Below are positions 5,180-10,042 of a stretch of 10,042 nt of DNA, piece after piece (within the stretch, counting starts at the first letter, position 1; the number at the start of each line of letters is the position of its first letter). Under the pieces are notes generated by a model, which did not search any database, had not been told where the DNA came from, and worked only from the letters and a program-made list of their open reading frames with translations. Both the position numbers and the translations under genes were made by a program. The stretch lies in contig JAEZGC010000222.1 in NCBI GenBank assembly GCA_023437345.1, positions 1 through 10,042 on the forward strand, in the 5' to 3' direction. Source of the DNA: Actinomycetes bacterium (GTDB lineage: Bacteria; Actinomycetota; Actinomycetes; Propionibacteriales; Propionibacteriaceae).

Positions 5180-7536
5180 CTGTGTCACAGACCAGGACCA
5201 CCGGGGTGTGGCACGACACCTCGCTGCCGGTGGCCGAACGGGTGGACGCCCTGATCGCCGCGATGAGCGTGCAGGAGAAGGTGTCCCAGCTGTACGGCAT
5301 CTGGGTGGGTGCCTCCGCCGACGGCGAGGAGGTGGCGCCCAACCAGAACGAGATGACCGAGGAGATCGACCTCGACGTCCTGCTCCCGCGCGGCCTGGGC
5401 CAGCTGACCCGTCCGTTCGGGACGGCTCCGGTCGACCCGGCGGTCGGCGCGGTGTCGCTGCTGCGCACCCAGGAGCGGATCATGCAGGAGAGCCGGCTCG
5501 GCCTGCCTGCCATGGCGCACGAGGAGTGCCTGGCAGGCTTCGCCGCCTGGCAGGCCACCGCGTACCCGGTTCCGCTGTCGTGGGGCGCCACCTTCAACCC
5601 GGCGCTGATCGAGGAGATGACGACCCGGATCGGCAACGACATGCGTGCCCTCGGTATCCACCAGGGGCTCGCCCCCGTCCTTGACGTCGTCCGCGACCAG
5701 CGCTGGGGCCGCGTCGAGGAGACGATCGGCGAGGATCCCTACCTGGTCGGGACCGTCGCCACCGCCTACATCCGCGGCCTCGAGTCCGCCGGGGTGGTCG
5801 CCACGTTGAAGCACTTCGTCGGCTACTCGACCTCGAAGGCCGGCCGCAACCTCGCCCCGGTCTCGATCGGGCCGCGCGAACTCGCCGACATCATGCTGCC
5901 GCCGTTCGAGATGGCGGTGAGGGAGAGCGGCGTCCGCTCGGTGATGAACTCCTACACCGATATCGACGGCATCCCGGTCGCCGCCGACGAGGCCCTGCTG
6001 ACCCGGCTGCTGCGCGACACCTGGGGCTTCGACGGCACCGTCGTGGCCGACTACTTCGCCATCGGCTTCCTGCACGGCCTGCACGGCGTCGCTGAGAACT
6101 TCACCGAGGCTGCGGCGCTGGCGCTGCGCGCCGGTATCGACGTCGAACTCCCCAGCGTGAAGGCGTTCAACGCCGACCTGGTGGCCGCTGTCGAGGACGG
6201 CGTGGTGGACGAGGCGCTGATCGACCGTGCGCTGCGGCGGGTGCTCACCCAGAAGGCCCAGTTCGGGATGCTCGACCCCGACTACTCCCCGGTGCCGCCG
6301 GCCCTGGCCGGCGCCGACCTGGCCGACCCCCAGGCGCTGCGGCACTCCATCGACCTCGACTCGCCGGCCAACCGTGAGGTGGCCCGCCGGATCGCCGAGC
6401 AGGCTGTCGTGCTGGTCCGCAACGACGGCGTCCTGCCGCTGACGGCCCCGGGGCGGATCGCGGTGATCGGGCCCAACGCCGACGACCCGTACGCCGTGCT
6501 GGGCTGCTACTCGTTCCCCTCGCACGTCGGGGTGCGCTACCCCGACCTGCCGATCGGCATCGAACTGCCCACCCTGCTCGACGCGCTGACCGCCGAGTTC
6601 CCGCAGTCGGTGATCGACCACGTCCGCGGCACCTCGGTCGACGGCGGCGAGACCGACGGCATCGACGACGCCGTGGCGGCCGCCGGTGCGGCGGACGTCG
6701 TGGTGCTCGCCCTTGGCGACCGCGCCGGACTGTTCGGACACGGCACCTCCGGCGAGGGCTGCGCCGCCGACAGCCTCGCGCTGCCCGGCGCCCAGCAGCA
6801 GTTGCTCGACGCGGTGATCGGTTCCGGCACCCCGACCGTGGTCGTGATGCTGGCCGGCCGCCCCTACGCCCTTGGCGAGGCGCCGGACACCGCCGGTGCG
6901 ATCCTCCAGGCGTTCTTCCTCGGCGAGGAGGGCACCGGCGCGATCGCCGGGGTGCTGAGCGGACGGGTCAACCCCAGCGGCCGGCTCCCCGTCTCCATCC
7001 CCGCCCAGGCCGGCGCGCAGCCGTCCACCTACCTCGCTGTCCCGCTCGGGAGGCGCAACACGGTCTCCAATGTCGACCCGACCCCGGCCTTCCCGTTCGG
7101 GCACGGACTGGGCTACTCACCCTTCGAGTGGACCGACCCGCAGGCCTCGGCCGCCAGCGTCGACACGGACCAGCCGGTCACGGTCTCGATCCGGGTGGCC
7201 AATGTCGGGGATCGTGACGGCGTCGAGGTGGTGCAGCTCTACCTCCACGACCCGTACGCCAGCGTGGTGCGTCCGGTGCAGCGCCTGATCGGCTTCGCAA
7301 GGGTGCCGCTGGCGGCCGGCGAGGCGGCCCGGGTCAGCTTCGAGGTGCACCCCGACCTGACCAGTTTCACGGGCTCCGACGGTCGTCGGATCGTCGAACC
7401 CGGCTCCATAGAACTCGGCTTCGGCTGGTCCAGCGGCGAGATTGTGGACGCGCTGCCGGTCCGGCTGACCGGACCAGTCCGTGTGGTGGACCACACCAGG
7501 CGGCTGCATCCGGGCGTGGGGGTGACCCGCGCCTGA
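5176..7536 (+). CDS. bxlA: Cytoplasmic GH3 beta-xylosidase/beta-glucosidase (BxlA type)
   Basis: This 786-residue glycoside hydrolase family 3 enzyme has no signal peptide, so it should split imported oligosaccharide inside the cell. ATG 5176 overlaps the permease stop, with AGGAG at 5161-5165. The frame is open upstream to 4429, but that part shadows the permease. N-terminal barrel motifs are RWGR at R176-R179, GED at 185-187, KHF from K212, and VVADYF with the predicted nucleophile Asp292. The C-terminal domain has GDRAGLFGHGTSGEG, with Glu527 as likely acid/base, then SLALPG. A fibronectin III-like domain covers about 665-757 (VANVGDRDGVEVVQLYLHDP). As I recall it, the sequence pattern (GLGQLTRPFGTAPVDP, HEECLAGFAAW) strongly resembles Streptomyces BxlA beta-xylosidase. 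Activity on xylobiose rather than cellobiose is inferred. The last gene of the operon, it faces a convergent LacI gene 2 bases away. Confidence 0.92.
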   Translation: MTVSQTRTTGVWHDTSLPVAERVDALIAAMSVQEKVSQLYGIWVGASADGEEVAPNQNEMTEEIDLDVLLPRGLGQLTRPFGTAPVDPAVGAVSLLRTQERIMQESRLGLPAMAHEECLAGFAAWQATAYPVPLSWGATFNPALIEEMTTRIGNDMRALGIHQGLAPVLDVVRDQRWGRVEETIGEDPYLVGTVATAYIRGLESAGVVATLKHFVGYSTSKAGRNLAPVSIGPRELADIMLPPFEMAVRESGVRSVMNSYTDIDGIPVAADEALLTRLLRDTWGFDGTVVADYFAIGFLHGLHGVAENFTEAAALALRAGIDVELPSVKAFNADLVAAVEDGVVDEALIDRALRRVLTQKAQFGMLDPDYSPVPPALAGADLADPQALRHSIDLDSPANREVARRIAEQAVVLVRNDGVLPLTAPGRIAVIGPNADDPYAVLGCYSFPSHVGVRYPDLPIGIELPTLLDALTAEFPQSVIDHVRGTSVDGGETDGIDDAVAAAGAADVVVLALGDRAGLFGHGTSGEGCAADSLALPGAQQQLLDAVIGSGTPTVVVMLAGRPYALGEAPDTAGAILQAFFLGEEGTGAIAGVLSGRVNPSGRLPVSIPAQAGAQPSTYLAVPLGRRNTVSNVDPTPAFPFGHGLGYSPFEWTDPQASAASVDTDQPVTVSIRVANVGDRDGVEVVQLYLHDPYASVVRPVQRLIGFARVPLAAGEAARVSFEVHPDLTSFTGSDGRRIVEPGSIELGFGWSSGEIVDALPVRLTGPVRVVDHTRRLHPGVGVTRA

Positions 7537-7538
7537 GC

Positions 7539-8576
7539 TCAGCGCAGTGGGGGCGCTGTGCTCTCCCTGACCACCAGGTGGGTGGCCAGGTCCAGGCGCG
7601 GGGTGCTGGATGGGCGCTGCTTGGCCATCTGGATGACGATCCGGGTCGCCTCGGCGCCCATCCGGCGCAGCGGCTGGTGGATGGTGGTCAGCCGTGGGCT
7701 GACCCACTCCGCCACCTTGATGTCGTCGTAGCCGACTATCGACAACTCCTCGGGGATCCGCACGCCGAGGCCGCGCGCCGCCTCGTACGCGCCGAGCGCC
7801 TGCAGGTCGCTGCCGGCGAAGATGGCGGTCGGCGGCTCCGGAAGGGTGAGCAGCTGATGGGCCTGGGTGCGTCCGCCGTCGACGTGGAAGTCGCCGAACC
7901 GGATCCACTCCGGACGGATCTCCAGCCCGGCGGCGTTCATCGCGGTGCGGTAGCCGTCCACCCGGGCCAGGGAGCACATCATGTCGTCTGGGCCGGTGAT
8001 CGCCGCGATCCGGCGGTGGCCCAGTTCGATCAGGTGCCTGGTGGCCTGCAGCCCGCCGGACCAGTTGGCCGAGCCCACCGACGGCACCTCCGGCGAGGGG
8101 TCGCCGGCCGGGTCGATGATGATGAACGGGATCGAGCGCGCCTCCAGTTGGGCGCGGTACTGCGGCGCCAGGTCGGAGAACACCAGCACGATGCCGACCG
8201 GGCGGCGGCGCATTGCGCCCTCGATCCAGTCCGGGTCGGGTGAGTGCCGGGTACCGCTGGCGGTCAGCACCACCGAGAGCCCGTGGTTCTGCGCCACCCG
8301 CTCGACGCCGGCGATGACCTCCATCGACCAGACGTCCTGGAGCTCGTGGAAGACCAGCTCGATGAGTTCGCCGCGGGAGCGTCCGTTGCCCGCGCGGCGT
8401 TCGTAGCCGCGTTCGGCGAGCAGCCCCTCCACCCGCTCGCGGGTCGCCGCCGACACGTCGGGACGGCCGTTGAGGACCTTGGAGATGGTCGCCAGGGACA
8501 GGCCGGCCTCGGCAGCCACACTGGCCAGGGTCACCCGGTCGCTCTCGGAGATGCTCTTCGACACGGGTGCGATCAT
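7539..8576 (-). CDS. LacI-family transcriptional regulator 1 (candidate BxlR-like repressor)
   Basis: This is a 345-residue LacI/GalR regulator read on the - strand. ATG at 8576 is preferred because the helix-turn-helix begins at residue 15 ([22 protein letters not shown]). A GTG at 8564 would also serve, and neither has a clear Shine-Dalgarno sequence. The hinge after GY58 reads [13 protein letters not shown] and lacks the usual ARxL with its CpG-inserting leucine. The sugar-binding domain follows from about residue 70 to 335, with [63 protein letters not shown] and [10 protein letters not shown]. It presumably represses the adjacent uptake operon until an imported xylo-oligosaccharide or related sugar binds. 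It is convergent with the hydrolase gene and divergent from a second LacI gene. Ligand and operator are inferred. Confidence 0.9.
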   Translation of the reverse strand: MIAPVSKSISESDRVTLASVAAEAGLSLATISKVLNGRPDVSAATRERVEGLLAERGYERRAGNGRSRGELIELVFHELQDVWSMEVIAGVERVAQNHGLSVVLTASGTRHSPDPDWIEGAMRRRPVGIVLVFSDLAPQYRAQLEARSIPFIIIDPAGDPSPEVPSVGSANWSGGLQATRHLIELGHRRIAAITGPDDMMCSLARVDGYRTAMNAAGLEIRPEWIRFGDFHVDGGRTQAHQLLTLPEPPTAIFAGSDLQALGAYEAARGLGVRIPEELSIVGYDDIKVAEWVSPRLTTIHQPLRRMGAEATRIVIQMAKQRPSSTPRLDLATHLVVRESTAPPLR

Positions 8577-8621
8577 AGTGTCGAAACTATCGATCTGATT
8601 TCGGGGCCATTCATTTCGATC

Positions 8622-8635
8622 CGGTATCGATCCCG
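8622..8635. promoter_or_regulatory. LacI-type operator core C
   Basis: CGGTATCGATCCCG is a palindrome with one mismatched pair, centred on CpG 8628/8629. Its first nine bases are identical to the operator A core (1860-1868). It lies 29 bp centre-to-centre from operator B and 46 bases upstream of the - strand LacI start, so it may control that gene. Confidence 0.55.
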
Positions 8636-8648
8636 CCACGCGATGGGG

Positions 8649-8677
8649 AACGTTATCGACAACGATTTCGCACCGAG
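8649..8677 (+). promoter_or_regulatory. LacI-type operator B overlapping the promoter of LacI 2
   Basis: AACGTTATCGACAACGAT (8649-8666) is an 18-bp palindrome with 7 of 9 pairs complementary and a CpG centre. With the following TTCGCACCGAG it matches operator A at 24 of 29 positions. It is immediately followed by a -10-like TAGGCT (8678-8683), so it covers the -35 zone. A bound LacI protein would block transcription of the gene starting at 8691. Confidence 0.68.
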
Positions 8678-8690
8678 TAGGCTGCCGCGT

Positions 8691-9701
8691 GTGGATACTC
8701 CGCGTCGAGTGACGATAACCGACGTCGCGCGCACCGCCGGCGTGTCGGTGGCCACCGTGTCGAAGGTGATCAACGAGCGGTACGGCGTCGCCCGCCCCAC
8801 CGCCGAACGGGTTCGCGGCGTGATCCACGAGCTGGGCTACGAGTCGAGCCTTGTGGCGCGCAGCCTGCGCTCCCACCGCACCGGCGTGATCGGGATCCTC
8901 GTTGTCGAGTTCGAGCCGTTCAGCACCGAACTGCTCAAGGGGCTGTCGGCTGCCGCCCAGGACAGCGGCTACCAGCTGCTCGCCTACTCCGGCGGTGGCA
9001 CCCCCGAGTCACAGGTCGGCTGGGAGCGGCGCTCCCTGTCGCGGCTCAGCGGCACCCTGATCGACGGCGCCATCCTCGTCACCCCTTCCACAGTGGACGG
9101 CGGCTACCGCATCCCTGTGGTGGCCATCGACCCGCACACCGGTCCCAGCGACCTGCCCACAGTCGACTCCGACAACCTCTCCGGCGCGGCGGAGGCGGTC
9201 TGGCACCTGGTCAACCTCGGTCATCGCCGGATCGGCTTCCTCGGGGGCCGCAACGACCTGGAGTCGGCCCGGCGGCGCGAGGAGGGTTACCTTCGGACGA
9301 TGGCCGAGGCCGGCCTGCGGGTGGACCCCGACCTGATCCGCAGCGGCGGCTTCCGGATGGAAACCAGCGACGCCCCGGCGCGGGAGTTGTTGAGCCGCCC
9401 GGACCGGCCGACCGCTGTGTTCGCCGCCAACGACCTGATGGCGATCCAGACGATGCAGGTCGCGCAGTCGCTGGGCCTGCGGGTCCCGGAGGACCTGTCG
9501 GTGATCGGCTTCGACAACATCCCGGAGTCTGCGATGGCGACCCCGGGGCTGACCACCATCGCCCAACCGCTGAAGTCGCTGGGCCAGACCGCCATGCAAT
9601 TGCTGCTCGCGCTGCTGCGCGGCGAGGACGTGCCGAAGCGGCACGTCCAGCTCGCCACCGAGCTCGTGGTGCGCGCCTCCACAGCGCCGCCGGCCGGCTG
9701 A
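8691..9701 (+). CDS. LacI-family transcriptional regulator 2
   Basis: This is a 336-residue LacI/GalR regulator. GTG 8691 is chosen because the helix-turn-helix starts at once (VTITDVARTAGVSVATVSKVIN, residues 7-28) and because a -10-like TAGGCT ends 7 bases upstream, which predicts a leaderless transcript. An in-frame ATG at 8643 would place operator B inside the gene and is less likely. The hinge is canonical: GYESSLVARSLRSHRTG, with Leu59 available for CpG insertion. The sugar-binding domain contains IGILVVEFEPF, HLVNLGHRRIGFLGG, FAANDLMAIQTMQVAQSLG, DLSVIGFDNIPES and LTTIAQPLKSLG. Its recognition helix (SVATVSKV) is close to that of LacI 1 (SLATISKV), so overlapping targets are likely. 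The nearby operators suggest autoregulation and control of the uptake operon. The ligand is unknown, probably a related sugar. Confidence 0.9.
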   Translation: MDTPRRVTITDVARTAGVSVATVSKVINERYGVARPTAERVRGVIHELGYESSLVARSLRSHRTGVIGILVVEFEPFSTELLKGLSAAAQDSGYQLLAYSGGGTPESQVGWERRSLSRLSGTLIDGAILVTPSTVDGGYRIPVVAIDPHTGPSDLPTVDSDNLSGAAEAVWHLVNLGHRRIGFLGGRNDLESARRREEGYLRTMAEAGLRVDPDLIRSGGFRMETSDAPARELLSRPDRPTAVFAANDLMAIQTMQVAQSLGLRVPEDLSVIGFDNIPESAMATPGLTTIAQPLKSLGQTAMQLLLALLRGEDVPKRHVQLATELVVRASTAPPAG

Positions 9702-9703
9702 CA

Positions 9704-9726
9704 CCGGCGGACCGGGAAGCCGCCGG
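9704..9726 (+). terminator. Probable terminator after LacI 2
   Basis: CCGGCGG (9704-9710) and CCGCCGG (9720-9726) form a perfect 7-bp G/C stem with a 9-base loop, beginning 3 bases after the LacI stop codon. It lacks a T-tract, as many actinobacterial terminators do. Confidence 0.5.
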
Positions 9727-9790
9727 ACCCGGGGCGCAACGTCGCCCCCGCTCGCTATCGTGTGGCCAGCACCAATGCAGGAGGTCGCCG

Positions 9791-10042
9791 ATGCAGACCG
9801 ACCGGGCCGCGCGCACCGCCTGGCTGAGGATGCCCGCCGTCGTCGTCACCGCCTGCTACGTCGCCCAGGTCGCCTGGCTGGCCGCCACGGCGGTACAGCC
9901 CGGCCTGCGCCAGTCAGTCCCCGGCTGGGCGGCTGCCCTTGCCGAGCCCGGGTCGCTGCCCGCGATGAGCCTCACCGTCGGATTGGCCATCGCCGCCTTC
10001 ATCCTGGTCGTGGCCGCCGCCCGCGGCGGGACGACCGGTAGA
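9791..10042 (+). CDS. N-terminal part of a small membrane protein (3' end outside window)
   Basis: ATG 9791 follows an excellent AGGAGG (9779-9784) at a 6-base spacing. The frame stays open for 84 codons to the window end, with mostly G/C third positions. After the basic start MQTDRAARTAWLR there is a hydrophobic segment at about residues 15-35 (PAVVVTACYVAQVAWLAATAV), a loop of about 25 residues, and a second hydrophobic segment at about 60-79 (MSLTVGLAIAAFILVVAAA). A longer-looking frame from 9760 overlaps it but gives an Arg-rich, unrecognisable translation and ignores the ribosome binding site. I do not recognise the family. The orientation matches LacI 2, but the hairpin in between suggests a separate transcript. 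TATCGT at 9756-9761 is a weak -10 candidate. Confidence 0.7.
   Translation, partial: MQTDRAARTAWLRMPAVVVTACYVAQVAWLAATAVQPGLRQSVPGWAAALAEPGSLPAMSLTVGLAIAAFILVVAAARGGTTGR

Larger units (their letters stand above)
8577..8690. promoter_or_regulatory. Divergent control region between the two LacI genes
   Basis: This 114-base AT-richer gap drives both regulators. It holds two 14-bp operator cores (listed separately), a third partial core TATCGATC at 8588-8595 and four CGAAA/TTTCG pentamers (8582, 8599, 8614, 8666). CGAAA-N12-TTTCG at 8582-8603 spans the likely - strand promoter; reading that strand, GATAGT just upstream of ATG 8576 is a candidate -10. The layout predicts auto- and cross-regulation of the pair. 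Confidence 0.65.

Noticed and set aside
5185..7104. Open - strand frame of 639 codons opposite the hydrolase gene
   Set aside because: It is a typical GC-rich antisense shadow with low-complexity Gly/Arg/His/Val composition, no domain pattern, and an unmistakable GH3 enzyme on the other strand.
8244..8690. Extended start of LacI 2 upstream to 8244
   Set aside because: The extension is antisense to the LacI 1 DNA-binding domain and crosses the operators; it has no protein features.
8577..8876. Extended start of LacI 1 at 8876
   Set aside because: It would run through the divergent control region and the first part of LacI 2. LacI proteins begin just before the helix-turn-helix.
1..10042. CRISPR arrays, tRNA/rRNA genes, transposases or phage genes
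   Set aside because: I saw no regularly spaced direct repeats, RNA gene signatures, recombinase motifs or terminal inverted repeats anywhere in the window.

Overview
The window is very GC-rich with strong G/C bias at third codon positions, GTG and ATG starts, tightly overlapping genes and a SigM neighbourhood. It fits a high-GC actinobacterium. A member of the Propionibacteriaceae is possible, but the sequence alone does not prove it.

Region 1 (1-1751, + strand) is the end of a cell-envelope operon. It holds the C-terminal part of a MviN/pseudokinase-type membrane protein with an extracellular discoidin-like domain, then an ECF sigma factor closely resembling SigM, then a 101-residue protein that looks like a shortened relative of the protein usually encoded after sigM. 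All three overlap by 1-4 bases.

Region 2 (1752-1981) is a 230-base control region. It has a possible terminator, a LacI-type operator, a nested inverted repeat around a good -35/-10 promoter, and a CGAAA/TTTCG palindrome cluster just ahead of the next gene.

Region 3 (1982-7536, + strand) is a four-gene sugar-uptake and hydrolysis operon: a lipoprotein binding protein, two CUT1-type permeases and a cytoplasmic GH3 beta-xylosidase/beta-glucosidase. The layout and the GH3 sequence resemble the Streptomyces bxlEFGA xylobiose system. No ATPase gene is present, so a shared MsiK-type ATPase elsewhere is the likely partner. A perfect 13-bp hairpin lies in the first codons of the first permease gene and may set the binding protein/permease ratio.

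Region 4 (7539-9701) holds two divergent LacI-family regulators that share a 114-base intergenic region. That region carries two copies of the operator core found upstream of the sugar operon. The - strand regulator ends 2 bases from the end of the GH3 gene.

Region 5 (9702-10042) has a likely terminator and the start of a small membrane protein that runs off the window. The most interesting unit is the two-repressor circuit, with two distinct operator classes linking the regulator pair to the uptake operon.
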